A stretch of 64,000 nucleotides of DNA, from contig NZ_JAKKOT010000007.1 in NCBI RefSeq assembly GCF_021739025.1, positions 1 through 64,000 of the forward strand. The letters run 5' to 3'. The notes under the pieces are model-generated. The model made no database searches and was not told where the DNA came from. It saw nothing but the letters and a program-made list of their open reading frames with translations. This DNA comes from Gordonia liuliyuniae (GTDB lineage: Bacteria > Actinomycetota > Actinomycetes > Mycobacteriales > Mycobacteriaceae). The translations under genes were made by a program, and so were the position numbers. Every line of letters starts with the position of its first letter. Position 1 is the stretch's first letter. This document shows, in pieces, positions 17,412 to 27,592 of the stretch.

Positions 17412-18758
17412 ATGTTTGCTTGTGATGTTCGTGAGTTCGCTGACCGGGTTGTCGATGAGCTCGCTCCACCTACTGCCGGCGAAGTGGAGTCGGGGGAGTC
17501 AGATCGGTTGGCGTGCCGGCTCGGCCGGGTGAGCACGGTCGGGGTCGATGACGCCGAGATTCTGTCGGCGATCGTCGAGGTCGCGCGTGCACGCAATGTG
17601 CTCGATGCCGCGCAGTCGGTGTTGGTGCGTGCTGCTGAGCGGGCCGGGGTCCCGTTCCGGCGACGGGTGCGTTCGGCAGCGGGGTTGTTGACCGCGATCG
17701 GGGTCGCGCCGGCGGTGGCGCACCGCACAGTCCGCAACGGGCACCACGCCGACCGTCTGGAGGCGGTCGGGCGAGGGTTGCGGGACGGGTCGTTGTCGGC
17801 GGAGATGGCCGACGCGGTCGGCACAGGTGTTGCTGGTGTTGATCGGCGGGTTGGACTCGACGAGGCCGAACGAGGCGTGTTGGCGCGGAAGCTGTTGCTG
17901 CAGACCACGCCGGGCGAGGTTGCGGCCGCCGCCAGGGGTGAGGCGATTCGGTTGGCCGGCGAGAGTGCCGATCCGGATCGGGTTCCGGTCGCGGAGGATC
18001 CGGCGTTCAACGAGATGTCGTTGACCGTCGCCGAGGACGGTCGGGTCACCTCCACCATCGATGTGGACGTGCTCACCGGGGAAGAGTTGCACGCCGCGCT
18101 CGACCCGCTCTGCCGCCCGGTCCCACTGCCGGACGGGTCGCCAGATCCCAGGTCGACCGGGCAGCGGCGGGCCGATGCGCTCGGGCAGATCATCCGCACG
18201 TACCTGTCCGGGTCGGCGCGTCCCACCAGCGGGGGCGTGTTGCCGCACGCGACCCTGGTCGTCCCGACCGTCGGGGAACAATCAACCGCCTCGGTCGGTG
18301 GGGGTGTGGCCCGTCTCGGGTTCACCGGCCCGGTGTCGTCGTCGACGGTCGGGCTCGTGTTGTGTGCCGCGGCGGTGTCGGCGGTGCGGGTCGATGGCGA
18401 GGGTGTTCCGCTCGATGTCGGGCGGGAGCATCGGCTGTTTCCGCCGGGGATTCGGAAGGCGCTCGCGGTCCGTGATGGTGGGTGCGCGTTTCCCGGGTGT
18501 GGCCGCCCGGTCTCGTGGACCGATGCGCATCACTGTGTTCCGTGGTCGCAGGGCGGGGACACATCGTTGGGTAACGGTGTCCTGTTGTGTCGGATGCACC
18601 ACGTGCACGTCCACCAGGGAGGGTGGGAGGTGTTCATCGGCCGCGACGGGCATCCCTGGTTCCGACAACCGGTCGACCCCGCACGCCCGGGCAGGCGAGG
18701 TGAACCGTTGCGCTCACACGGTCGGCGGACCATGACCATCCACCCGACAGCCGCCTGA
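17412..18758 (+). CDS. DUF222 and HNH endonuclease domain protein (13E12 repeat family)
   Basis: 448 residues. The N-terminal DUF222 region spans about residues 1-300. A C-terminal HNH nuclease domain follows, with DGGCAFPGCGRPVSWTDAHH, the loop WSQGGDTSLGNGVLLC and RMHHVHVH, so the two CxxC-type ligand positions and the His residues are intact. The family is actinobacterial, multi-copy and of unproven function; a homing-like or repair nuclease is often suggested. ATG at 17412 follows GGAGGGGAGG. A deleted relic of the same gene lies 21 kb away in the same orientation. Base composition is high-GC, unlike the restriction island before it. Confidence 0.9.
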   Translation: MFACDVREFADRVVDELAPPTAGEVESGESDRLACRLGRVSTVGVDDAEILSAIVEVARARNVLDAAQSVLVRAAERAGVPFRRRVRSAAGLLTAIGVAPAVAHRTVRNGHHADRLEAVGRGLRDGSLSAEMADAVGTGVAGVDRRVGLDEAERGVLARKLLLQTTPGEVAAAARGEAIRLAGESADPDRVPVAEDPAFNEMSLTVAEDGRVTSTIDVDVLTGEELHAALDPLCRPVPLPDGSPDPRSTGQRRADALGQIIRTYLSGSARPTSGGVLPHATLVVPTVGEQSTASVGGGVARLGFTGPVSSSTVGLVLCAAAVSAVRVDGEGVPLDVGREHRLFPPGIRKALAVRDGGCAFPGCGRPVSWTDAHHCVPWSQGGDTSLGNGVLLCRMHHVHVHQGGWEVFIGRDGHPWFRQPVDPARPGRRGEPLRSHGRRTMTIHPTAA

Positions 18759-18781
18759 CGAGGGACGAGACGGCGGCAAGA

Positions 18782-20065
18782 TCAGCTGAACAAGTGCTGA
18801 CCCCACCATTCGCCGTCCTGCAGACCGGGCGGCACCGCGAAGTTCGCGGAAGCGTTCGGGATCAGGTACTCGGTCATCGCGTCCTTGCGGGAGAGCTGAT
18901 GCTGCATCGGAACGAACTGTTTGAAGCTGTCCCGATTGAACGCGATGAAGAACAAGCCAGCGTCGAGATGGCCGAAACCGTCGGAGCCGTCGGTGAAGTT
19001 GTAGCCGCGCCGCAGAATCTGCGCGCCGTTGTTCTGATCGGGGTGCGCCAGACGGACGTGCGCGGTGCGCGCGATCATCGGCGCACCGTACGACGTGGTG
19101 TTGAAGTCCGGTTCGTCGAACTCCGACTCCTTACCGATCGGAGCGCCCTCGCCCTTCGTCCGGCCGACGATCGTCTCCTGCTCCTTCAGGTTCGCGCGAT
19201 CCCACGGTTCGATATCCATCCGAATGCGGCGGGCGACGAGATAGGTGCCGCCCGTCATCCACTGCGCCGCAGGTGGATTGTCCTTCTCGGCAACCCACAC
19301 CTGCTCGTCGAGGACAACAGTGTCCTCCGCGCGAACGTTCGCGGTCCCGTCCTTGAAACCGAACATGTTGCGGGGCGTGTCCTGCCCTCGCGTCGTCGAC
19401 GACGTACGGCCGAACCCGAGCTGGGACCAGCGCACCGAGACAACGCCGACACCGATCCGCGCCAGATTTCGGACCGCATGCACGGCCACCTGCGGGTCGT
19501 CCGCGCACGCTTGAATGCAGATGTCGCCGAACGAACGGGACGGCTCGATCTTCTCCGCCGCGAACGCCGGCAGATCCGCCAGCGCAGCAGGCTTACGCGC
19601 ACCGATCCCGAAACGATCCGGCCGATCCGGGTCCGACGCACTCGGCCCGAACAGTCCGGGACCGAAACCGATCGTGAGCGTGAGATGGGCGGGAGAGAGC
19701 CCGAGCGCCTCGCCAGTATCGGCAGGCGGCGCGTAATCGCCGAGGCCGAGAGCACCGTCCTCGACGGTCTCCTCGCCACGCGTCATACGTTCAGCGGCGA
19801 CAGTCCACCGCTTCAACATGTCGACCAACTCGTCACGCGAATCGGTGACGACGTCGAACGCCGCGAAATGCAGACGATCCTGGGCGGCAGTCGTGATCCC
19901 GGCCTGGTGGTCGCCGCGGAACGGCACCGTCTGGTCGTCGGACGACGAATCAGCCGAACCGGCACCGTAACCGCCCGCTGCACCCGCGACACCGCCGACG
20001 ACCAGCCCCGCGCCCGCCGCCCCCAGCACGGCGCGACGCGAGAACGAGCTCTCCCCGGTACCCAC
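18782..20065 (-). CDS. efeB: Deferrochelatase/peroxidase EfeB (Tat-exported DyP peroxidase)
   Basis: 427 residues. A twin-arginine signal FSRRAVLGAAGAGLVVGG is at the N-terminus, so the protein is exported folded with heme. The DyP GxxDG motif is in NMFGFKDGTANV (about residue 225), and the proximal His region ARTAHVRLAHPD is near 330. EfeB works with EfeO and EfeU in ferrous iron uptake and is reported to help release iron from heme. The start is a GTG whose first base is shared with the efeO stop codon (TAGTG), so the genes are tightly coupled. It is the third gene of efeUOB. It ends 23 bp from the convergent DUF222 gene, with no hairpin seen. Confidence 0.95.
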   Translation of the reverse strand: MGTGESSFSRRAVLGAAGAGLVVGGVAGAAGGYGAGSADSSSDDQTVPFRGDHQAGITTAAQDRLHFAAFDVVTDSRDELVDMLKRWTVAAERMTRGEETVEDGALGLGDYAPPADTGEALGLSPAHLTLTIGFGPGLFGPSASDPDRPDRFGIGARKPAALADLPAFAAEKIEPSRSFGDICIQACADDPQVAVHAVRNLARIGVGVVSVRWSQLGFGRTSSTTRGQDTPRNMFGFKDGTANVRAEDTVVLDEQVWVAEKDNPPAAQWMTGGTYLVARRIRMDIEPWDRANLKEQETIVGRTKGEGAPIGKESEFDEPDFNTTSYGAPMIARTAHVRLAHPDQNNGAQILRRGYNFTDGSDGFGHLDAGLFFIAFNRDSFKQFVPMQHQLSRKDAMTEYLIPNASANFAVPPGLQDGEWWGQHLFS

Positions 20066-21288
20066 TACTTCTTCAGCACGATGCCGGGAACCTGCGACAG
20101 GCTCGCCGACAGCGCATCGATCTTGTCCGACAATGCCTTTCGCGTGTTCTCGTCGACCTTGTCGTAGGCGACGTAACCGTCGCCCTCACGCAGCGCATCG
20201 ATCGCCGACCGGACCTCACCGAACTGAGTGGTGATCTTGTTCATCAGGTCCGGGCTCGCCTTGGAGATCATCGGCTGCATCTCGGCGATCAACGTCTCCG
20301 CGCCGTCGATGTTCGCCGCGAAATCCCACAGGTCCGTGTGGCTGTACCGGTCCTCTTCGCCGCCGACCTTCGTCGCCGCGATCTCGTCCACCAACGCCTG
20401 CGGACCCTGGACGAACGACTGCGTCTCGAAATCGAAGTCCGGCTTGTTGACCTCGGTCTGCAACGTCTTCACATTCGTGAGCAGCCCGTCGGCGATCTTC
20501 GCGATCGCCTCCTTCGTGTCAGCGGTCTTCGCCTGCGCGGCATCGGACGGAGCCACCTGGTCGCCCGCCTCGCCGACATCCGACGCCTGCGGCGCCCACA
20601 GGTAGCGCTCGATGCGGTGGAAGCCCGTGAACTCGACCTTGCCGTCTTCGGTGTCGTCCCAGCGCATGTCGACCATCGGATCCAGATCCGGGAAACTCTC
20701 GGCGACCGGCTCGATCCGCTCCCAGAACGTACGGACCTGGCCGAACTGTGCACGCGCCGCATCCAGATCGCCCGACTTCACCGCGGTCGTGAAGGTCTCA
20801 GTCTGCGCAACGAGACCGTCCACCTGGCCGCGAACGTATTCGAGGTAGCGAGCCTTCGCAGCCTCGACGTCGGCCGGAGCCTCGCTCTTCTGCTTCTTCT
20901 CGCCCGACACCGTGATCTCGGTGCGGATACCCTGGCCGACCATGCCCGGCTTGCAGGCGACGGTGTACGTGCCCGGCTCGACGATCTCCACACCCAACTT
21001 GCCGGTGAGGCCCGGGCCGATGTTCTCGACTTCGCCGAGCACCCGGTTGTTGTTGCCGTACACATAGAACTCGGTGACCTTCGATCCCGAGTTCGTTACC
21101 GCGAAATCGACCTGGCCCGTCTCCAACTCGGTGCTCGACAGATCGCAGGCGTCCGCCGTCGATGTGACCGTGACCGCGCCCTCACCGTCGGACTTGGACT
21201 CACACGCGGCGAGAGCGATCGGCGTGGCAGCAGCCAGGCCGATGATCGTCGCGGCACGAAGACCGCGATACAGGGACGTGGGGGCCAT
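20065..21288 (-). CDS. efeO: Iron uptake system lipoprotein EfeO
   Basis: 407 residues. A lipoprotein signal ends at LAAC (Cys about 29). An N-terminal cupredoxin-like domain (about 35-130, with CKPGM) is followed by the M75/imelysin-like domain (about 145-407), which has FHRIERYLW and HTDLWDFAANIDGAE. It binds Fe outside the membrane and passes it to EfeU. ATG at 21288 is preceded by AAAGGAAAC; a longer frame upstream has no support. It lies 40 bp after efeU and overlaps the efeB start by one base. Regulation is expected to be by iron through the box upstream of efeU. Confidence 0.95.
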   Translation of the reverse strand: MAPTSLYRGLRAATIIGLAAATPIALAACESKSDGEGAVTVTSTADACDLSSTELETGQVDFAVTNSGSKVTEFYVYGNNNRVLGEVENIGPGLTGKLGVEIVEPGTYTVACKPGMVGQGIRTEITVSGEKKQKSEAPADVEAAKARYLEYVRGQVDGLVAQTETFTTAVKSGDLDAARAQFGQVRTFWERIEPVAESFPDLDPMVDMRWDDTEDGKVEFTGFHRIERYLWAPQASDVGEAGDQVAPSDAAQAKTADTKEAIAKIADGLLTNVKTLQTEVNKPDFDFETQSFVQGPQALVDEIAATKVGGEEDRYSHTDLWDFAANIDGAETLIAEMQPMISKASPDLMNKITTQFGEVRSAIDALREGDGYVAYDKVDENTRKALSDKIDALSASLSQVPGIVLKK

Positions 21289-21328
21289 AGTGTTTCCTTT
21301 CGGGGGTGAACTCGACTTGACGCGAGTA

Positions 21329-22252
21329 TCAAGAGGCTGCGGGTTCGGACGAAGCGGCAGATGACGCCGAATCAGATCTCGCCGACGCGGCCGGATCAGC
21401 GCGCTTGCGCGGCCGGCCACGGAGAACGAACAGTGCGCCGACGATCAGGACGTAGGCGACCCAGACGATCGCCTGCAGAACCGTCGGCTCAGGACGGAAA
21501 TTGAAGATGCCCTGCAACACCTCGCCGTACCACGCGCTCTGGTCGTACCAGGACGTGATGTCGAAGGCGATCTCGTGCAGGCCCGGCAGCCAGCCGTACA
21601 CCTGCAGAGCCCGCACCCCGTACGACGCGATGCCCGCCGCGACGACGATCAGGAACAGGCCCGTGTAGTAGAAGAACCGCGCGAAATCGATGCGAATGGC
21701 ACCGCGGTACAGCAGGAACGTCAACGCGACCGCGACCACGATGCCGATCAACAGTCCGAGCAGCGGCCACGGGCCGTTCGACGAACTCTCCGCGTAGCCG
21801 ACCATCAGCAGCGCCGTCTCGAGACCTTCACGGCCGACCGCCAGGAATGCGAGCCCCATGACGGCGACCGGACCGGCGGCCATCGCCGTCGACAACCCGG
21901 ACTTCAATTCTCCGGAGATGCTCGCCGACGCCTTCCGCATCCACAACACCATGAACGTCACGATCACCACAGCGATGATCGACGCGATGCCCGCAATCAA
22001 CTCGGCAGCCAACGACGACACCGTCGACGTGCCGAACTGGATGATCAGAAACGTGCCGATCATCAACGCGACGGCCGCCGCCACACCCGCCCAGATCCAC
22101 TTCAACGCGTCCCGACGGTCCGACTTGACCGCGAACGCGATCAGGATCATCACCACAATGCCCGATTCAAGCCCCTCGCGGACACCGATCAGCCCGCTGC
22201 CGAACATCTGAGTCGCTATAGACGGCGCGCCCGACGCGGAGAGATAGATCAT
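21329..22252 (-). CDS. efeU: Ferrous/ferric iron permease EfeU (FTR1 family)
   Basis: 307-residue membrane permease with about seven hydrophobic helices. Both FTR1 iron-binding motifs are present: REGLESG (about 27) and REGLETA (about 144). The charged C-terminal tail is Ala/Ser-rich. It carries iron across the inner membrane, fed by EfeO and EfeB. ATG at 22252 and a TTG two codons upstream are both possible. It is first gene of efeUOB, with a candidate IdeR/DtxR box about 20 bp upstream. Confidence 0.95.
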   Translation of the reverse strand: MIYLSASGAPSIATQMFGSGLIGVREGLESGIVVMILIAFAVKSDRRDALKWIWAGVAAAVALMIGTFLIIQFGTSTVSSLAAELIAGIASIIAVVIVTFMVLWMRKASASISGELKSGLSTAMAAGPVAVMGLAFLAVGREGLETALLMVGYAESSSNGPWPLLGLLIGIVVAVALTFLLYRGAIRIDFARFFYYTGLFLIVVAAGIASYGVRALQVYGWLPGLHEIAFDITSWYDQSAWYGEVLQGIFNFRPEPTVLQAIVWVAYVLIVGALFVLRGRPRKRADPAASARSDSASSAASSEPAAS

Positions 22253-22270
22253 CGACAACTTCAGCTTTCA

Positions 22271-22289
22271 TGAGGCAAGGCATGCCAAA
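22271..22289 (-). promoter_or_regulatory. Candidate IdeR/DtxR iron box for efeUOB
   Basis: TGAGGCAAGGCATGCCAAA matches 12 of 19 positions of the DtxR/IdeR consensus TTAGGTTAGGCTAACCTAA, including the core AGG and CC. It sits 19 bp before the efeU ATG, where a repressor would block transcription under iron sufficiency. By eye only, without a scored matrix. Confidence 0.45.
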
Positions 22290-22349
22290 CGGCAACGTTT
22301 TACAATAGCCCCATCGGCCGCGCGTAGTGAACAGGCGGTAAGACTTTCG

Positions 22350-23459
22350 TCACGAAGCCAGTTCGACAGCCGCAGCAAAAGCGCTGAACCGGTGTCGTTG
22401 CACGTCATAGCCCTGCCTGGCGATCAAGGCGTCGCGGATCTGCGGGTGTACACGCGCCGCGATTCCCGTCCACCACGGCTTATGCGACCGCGGGAGATCG
22501 TCGAGCAAACGGTCGGACGCCGCCGAGAAAACGGGCGAAAGCCGTAGATAGTCCGGACGGAACTCACGCAGATCACGATCGGCGTACTCCGCGAGATGAA
22601 GGTCGGAGATGGCTCTCGGAAGATCGGCGTCGATGTGGGCCGCCACTCCCGACATCAAACCCTTCACCACCGGAACATGCGGATTGCGGTCGTCACGCAA
22701 CTCGCACGTCGACCACGCTGTCTGCCACATCGGTTCGCACTGATCGCCGCGCTCGAACGCGACGAGGTTACGCGTGTAGTACTCGTCGAACACCGGGATC
22801 AGCGCCAGCACCCAGTCCGGGTTGTCGACGTCGCCGCGATCGCACACGCCGATCAGCTCGTCAGTCACATACGAGTAGACGCGCGCGAACCACTGCTTCG
22901 GATCGTCTGCCCCTGCGAGCCGGTCCGCGGTGGCGTGCTGTCGGGCGAGGACGTCGCGCGCGACGCGACGCGGCCCCGCCAGATCGGCGACGACACGTGG
23001 CTCGACGGTCGGTGCGGACGCCGGATCTCCCGGCTCCAGATCTGCGAGCAGGTCGAGCGACTCGGCGACCTGCCTGCGTACGGTCCTCGCGACGAGGGAC
23101 GTCGCGACCCGCGACACCAGACGCATCCGCACCGTCCACGTCACGGAGCATCCAGTGGCGGTCGGCGCGATCTCTTGACGGCCGGAATGATCGAGCAGGG
23201 CGGGCCCGCCGTCGTAGACGCGGTAGTCGAAGACCCGCGCGAAGTCGGAGTACTCGACGATCTCGCGGAGCTTGGCCCGACCGCCCGGAAGGGTGACGGT
23301 GCGGAGCGTCCCGACGCCGTCCGGCCGATCGCCGACACCGAGTTCGCGCACCTCGATACGGGCTGTCGACCACCGGTTCATCTGCTCGGGGTCGGTGAGC
23401 ATCGTCCACGCCTGTTCGGGTGAGCACGCGAGATCCTTGCGGAGACGAAAGTCGGTCAC
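22350..23459 (-). CDS. SRPBCC-domain/DUF5995 two-domain protein
   Basis: 369 residues. The N-terminal half (about 1-150) reads as an SRPBCC (polyketide cyclase/START-like) domain: LACSPEQAWTMLTDPEQMNRW with a later GCSVTWTVRM strand. The C-terminal half (about 190-369) resembles DUF5995, with VFDEYYTRNLVAFE and VKGLMSGVAAHIDADLPRAI. Both domains suggest a hydrophobic-ligand role; no catalytic residues are proved. Its GTG overlaps the stop of the MpaB-like oxygenase gene by 4 bp (GTGA), so the two are co-translated and controlled together by the TetR upstream. The fusion itself is the unusual point. Confidence 0.75.
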   Translation of the reverse strand: MTDFRLRKDLACSPEQAWTMLTDPEQMNRWSTARIEVRELGVGDRPDGVGTLRTVTLPGGRAKLREIVEYSDFARVFDYRVYDGGPALLDHSGRQEIAPTATGCSVTWTVRMRLVSRVATSLVARTVRRQVAESLDLLADLEPGDPASAPTVEPRVVADLAGPRRVARDVLARQHATADRLAGADDPKQWFARVYSYVTDELIGVCDRGDVDNPDWVLALIPVFDEYYTRNLVAFERGDQCEPMWQTAWSTCELRDDRNPHVPVVKGLMSGVAAHIDADLPRAISDLHLAEYADRDLREFRPDYLRLSPVFSAASDRLLDDLPRSHKPWWTGIAARVHPQIRDALIARQGYDVQRHRFSAFAAAVELAS

Positions 23460-24697
23460 GCGACACCCCGATAGCGGTCGGCGTCAGGATTGGCCAGATC
23501 CATCCCGAGCTGTGTGGTGACCAACCGGAGCTCCCGCTGCGCGATGCGAGTGTCCGAACCGAACACGCCGATCGCACGCAACACCTCGCGGGACCGCACC
23601 AGCGGCCGCGCCAACACCACAACGTTGTGCAAGGGTGTGGCGCGCAGCCCCAACGCGGCCGCCACGTCATCGTCGACCCACCTCGTCGACACGCTCTCGA
23701 ACAGGGTTCGCAGCACCGGCCTCGTGACCGTGTGGACCGCGCCGTTGATCGCGTTCGCCACCACCGGAGGCAACGGCAACGGGAACTCGGTCCGGTATCC
23801 GTCGTCGAGCAGAGCGGTGACCAGGGTGCGGGCGTCTGGATCGGGCTCCATCCGGAACGCCCGCGCGACGACGTCGATCTCCTCGGCGTCGGAGAAGCTG
23901 CGCGGCAGCAGATCGTCGTCGACGCCCATCACATGGCCGATCCACCGCCACATGTGCGTGATCGCCTCCCGCTCCGCGGCCGAGTACCGCAACCCGAAGT
24001 CGTGGCCGATCCGCAGCGGAAGCGCCAAGAATCCGGCGGTGATCGTGAACTGGCCGTACGTCTGATTGATGGGCACACCCCACTGCGCCGTGTCCCACCC
24101 CTGACGGTGGATCAGATGGTGGCGGACCATCGCGTGCACCAGTCGGATCCGCAACGTCTGCACCCAGCCGGGCTGCCCGACGTCCATGCGGCCGGGGGCT
24201 GTCGCGAGCGCCACCCACCGCGCCGTCGACTGGACGCGGTCCCACGTGCCCTCGGTGAGACGACCCGTCTCGCTGAGCGGCCGAGTGAATCCGCGCGCCT
24301 GATAGCCGTAGATCAGAGACTGGTAGAGAGTCGACGACTGTAGCGACCCGAACCGCCACCATGCCATCGCTCCTGCCCGGGCGAGCGCCGGGTCGTACCA
24401 GGTCGGCAGCACGCTCGCGGCGTCGAGAAACGCGGCGAGAGCCGGGGGTTCGGTGTCCCTCGACCGGCCGGAAGGCGTGTCCAGAGTCTCCAGCGCCGCC
24501 ATCACATCGCCCCACGACATCGGGTCGGTGCCGTCGCGTCCAGTGAAGAACTCGTCGACCACCGCGTCAGCGAGCGGATCGCCCTGCATCAAGCCCGCCG
24601 CCATCCTCGCCGCGCGCTCGGGATGATCGTTCGCGACAGCGTGCCAGTTGCGGGCGCCGGTGATTGCGGCCGCGTGGTCGGCGGACATCGTCTCCAT
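23456..24697 (-). CDS. MpaB/rubber-oxygenase-type protein (DUF2236)
   Basis: 413 residues of the DUF2236 family, which includes heme b rubber oxygenase (Lcp) and fungal MpaB. Seen features are the central WWRFGSLQSSTLYQS and the RLVHAMVRHHL segment that should hold the heme-ligand His. AQWGVPINQTYGQFTI is the family signature, and FGLRYSAAEREAITHMWRWI is another conserved stretch. It may oxidatively cleave a hydrophobic substrate; the real substrate is unknown. ATG at 24697 overlaps an AT-rich palindrome, the probable TetR operator. The downstream SRPBCC/DUF5995 gene is coupled by a 4-bp overlap. Confidence 0.82.
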   Translation of the reverse strand: METMSADHAAAITGARNWHAVANDHPERAARMAAGLMQGDPLADAVVDEFFTGRDGTDPMSWGDVMAALETLDTPSGRSRDTEPPALAAFLDAASVLPTWYDPALARAGAMAWWRFGSLQSSTLYQSLIYGYQARGFTRPLSETGRLTEGTWDRVQSTARWVALATAPGRMDVGQPGWVQTLRIRLVHAMVRHHLIHRQGWDTAQWGVPINQTYGQFTITAGFLALPLRIGHDFGLRYSAAEREAITHMWRWIGHVMGVDDDLLPRSFSDAEEIDVVARAFRMEPDPDARTLVTALLDDGYRTEFPLPLPPVVANAINGAVHTVTRPVLRTLFESVSTRWVDDDVAAALGLRATPLHNVVVLARPLVRSREVLRAIGVFGSDTRIAQRELRLVTTQLGMDLANPDADRYRGVA

Positions 24698-24719
24698 AAA
24701 AGACAGTGTGTTCTTTTAT
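24696..24719. promoter_or_regulatory. AT-rich inverted repeat, candidate TetR operator
   Basis: Arms ATAAAAGA (24696-24703) and TCTTTTAT (24712-24719) form a perfect 8-bp inverted repeat around CAGTGTGT. It lies between the TetR gene and the MpaB-like gene, covering the latter's start codon. Such AT-rich symmetry stands out in a high-GC genome. Confidence 0.55.
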
Positions 24720-24740
24720 GAGACGGACGTCAAGATCCGT

Positions 24741-25334
24741 CTACAGGTTGGTCGCGGAAAGGCCCGACCACAGCAATGACGTGACGTGATCGACGAGTTC
24801 GTCGCGACTGATCTCCCGCGTCGTGGCCCACCATTCGACACTCGACGCGACCGCGCCGACCATCGCGCGAGCCCAGACGGCGGCCGGCGCGCTGTCGAGG
24901 GAGCGTGCGGCGAATCCCGCCGCCAACACCTGCGTCAGCGTCGTCTCGACGAACGAGCGACCGTTTGCCCGCCACCGGTCCGCGAGCGCCGGAGCCAGCG
25001 TCGGATGCTCGTCGAACCACGCGGCCAACAGGTCGACGGCGGCTCGCGTCTGACCGTGGGCGTCCTCTGAACCTGTTGCCAGAGCCTGCAATCGGCCGAC
25101 GATGCGGTGGGAGTGACGGGCAGCGAGCGCGTCGAGGACGCTGTCGCGATCGTCGAACGCCGCGTACACCGCCGACCGGGTGAGCCCGGCCTCCGCGGCG
25201 ACCTGACTCAACGACACATCGGCACCCGACCGGGCGATCGCGCGTTCGGCGGCATCCAGCAGCGCCTCGCGTCGCGCATCCCGATCGACTCCCGGTCCAG
25301 GTGGTCGGCCGCGTCGCCGGTTGATCTCGCTCAC
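24741..25334 (-). CDS. TetR-family transcriptional regulator of the MpaB-like operon
   Basis: 197 residues. An Arg/Pro-rich start (NRRRGRPPGPG) leads into the TetR helix-turn-helix (ALLDAAERAIARSGADVSLS, then QVAAEAGLTRSAVYAAFDDR, about 22-62). The C-terminal half ends with a WARAMVGAVASSVEWW helix. GTG at 25334 is chosen: a TAGCGT hexamer lies 7 nt upstream and the conserved part starts right after. It is transcribed in the same direction as the MpaB-like gene, 43 bp before it, with the palindrome in the gap; autoregulation plus control of the downstream pair is likely. Confidence 0.85.
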   Translation of the reverse strand: MSEINRRRGRPPGPGVDRDARREALLDAAERAIARSGADVSLSQVAAEAGLTRSAVYAAFDDRDSVLDALAARHSHRIVGRLQALATGSEDAHGQTRAAVDLLAAWFDEHPTLAPALADRWRANGRSFVETTLTQVLAAGFAARSLDSAPAAVWARAMVGAVASSVEWWATTREISRDELVDHVTSLLWSGLSATNL

Positions 25335-25341
25335 ACGGGAG

Positions 25342-25347
25342 ACGCTA
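25342..25347 (-). promoter_or_regulatory. -10 hexamer, leaderless promoter of the TetR gene
   Basis: On the minus strand TAGCGT is 7 nt before the GTG at 25334, with no Shine-Dalgarno sequence. Confidence 0.35.
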
Positions 25348-25449
25348 CTGGGAACCTCGGCGGGTCGTCTGGAGTTGACCCAGTGATGTGGCACGCTGGT
25401 GCCCGACCCCGACCGGGGTGCTCCGTATGTCTGGAAGGACTGATCAGCT

Positions 25450-26199
25450 GTGCCGACGGCAACCACCCTTCGACGCGTCGCACTCGCCGCGACGGCCGGA
25501 CTGGCAGCCGTGACGCTGACCGCCTGCAACATCGAGATGCCGTGGGACGGCCCCGACATCCCCGACGGCCTGCCGCCCGGCCCCGGCGTCCAGCAGCCGT
25601 TCGTCGATATCCACGCCCCCGGCCGCACCGCTGACACACTGCGTGAATGGGCCGCGCCCATCGCGAAGGATCTCAGCATCCCGGTGACGGCGATGGAGGC
25701 GTACGGCAACGCCGCCGAGATTCAACGGCAGCAACACCCCGAATGCGGCATCGCGTGGACCACCGTCGCGGGCATCGCAGGCGTCGAGACCAAGCACGGC
25801 ACGCACCGCGACGCGGACGTCGCAGTCAACGGCGACGTCCGGCCCGAGATCCGCGGACCGCAACTCGACGGCACCGACGGCAACTGGGAGATCCGCGACA
25901 CCGACAACGGGAAGATCGACGGAGACACGGAGTACGACCGCGCCGTCGGCCCGTTCCAGTTCATCCCGACCACGTGGAAGCGCTTCGGCGTCGACGCGAA
26001 CGGCGACGGCAAGGCAGACCCCGACAACATCGACGACGCCGCGCTCTCGGCGGCCCGCTACCTGTGCGTGTCGGCGGACGGGGACATGACGACCCCCGAA
26101 GGGTGGGAGAAAGCCGTCCTGACCTACAACAACTCGATGGACTATGTCCTCAAGGTCCGCAACCACGCGAACGCCTACTCGGTGAACGTCAGGTACTGA
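25450..26199 (+). CDS. lpqU: Lytic transglycosylase-like lipoprotein LpqU
   Basis: 249 residues. The lipoprotein signal ends at LTAC (Cys about 26). A soluble-lytic-transglycosylase-like fold follows, with the catalytic Glu in AGVETKHGTH (about 117) and the VGPFQFIPTTWKRFGVDANG region (about 168-187). It should cleave peptidoglycan glycan strands at the cell envelope. Position between mazG and eno is the same as lpqU (Rv1022) in M. tuberculosis. GTG at 25450 has GGAAGGACTGATC upstream. The restriction, DUF222 and efe genes have been inserted between it and mazG. Confidence 0.88.
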   Translation: MPTATTLRRVALAATAGLAAVTLTACNIEMPWDGPDIPDGLPPGPGVQQPFVDIHAPGRTADTLREWAAPIAKDLSIPVTAMEAYGNAAEIQRQQHPECGIAWTTVAGIAGVETKHGTHRDADVAVNGDVRPEIRGPQLDGTDGNWEIRDTDNGKIDGDTEYDRAVGPFQFIPTTWKRFGVDANGDGKADPDNIDDAALSAARYLCVSADGDMTTPEGWEKAVLTYNNSMDYVLKVRNHANAYSVNVRY

Positions 26200-26280
26200 A
26201 CCGGCTTCCGGGACGGAGCCATTACCCTAGTAGACGTACCCGAAGGCGACGTCGCACGAGACGTCGGCACGACCATCTGA

Positions 26281-27579
<1,299 letters not shown>

Positions 27580-27592
27580 TCGACTGATACGT

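Noticed and set aside
18794-20167. Plus-strand frame across efeB
   Set aside because: Antisense of EfeB; Arg-rich composition without motifs.
26220-26280. GACGTC-containing direct repeats before eno
   Set aside because: Short GACGTCG words are frequent by chance in this genome; no clear promoter or operator structure.
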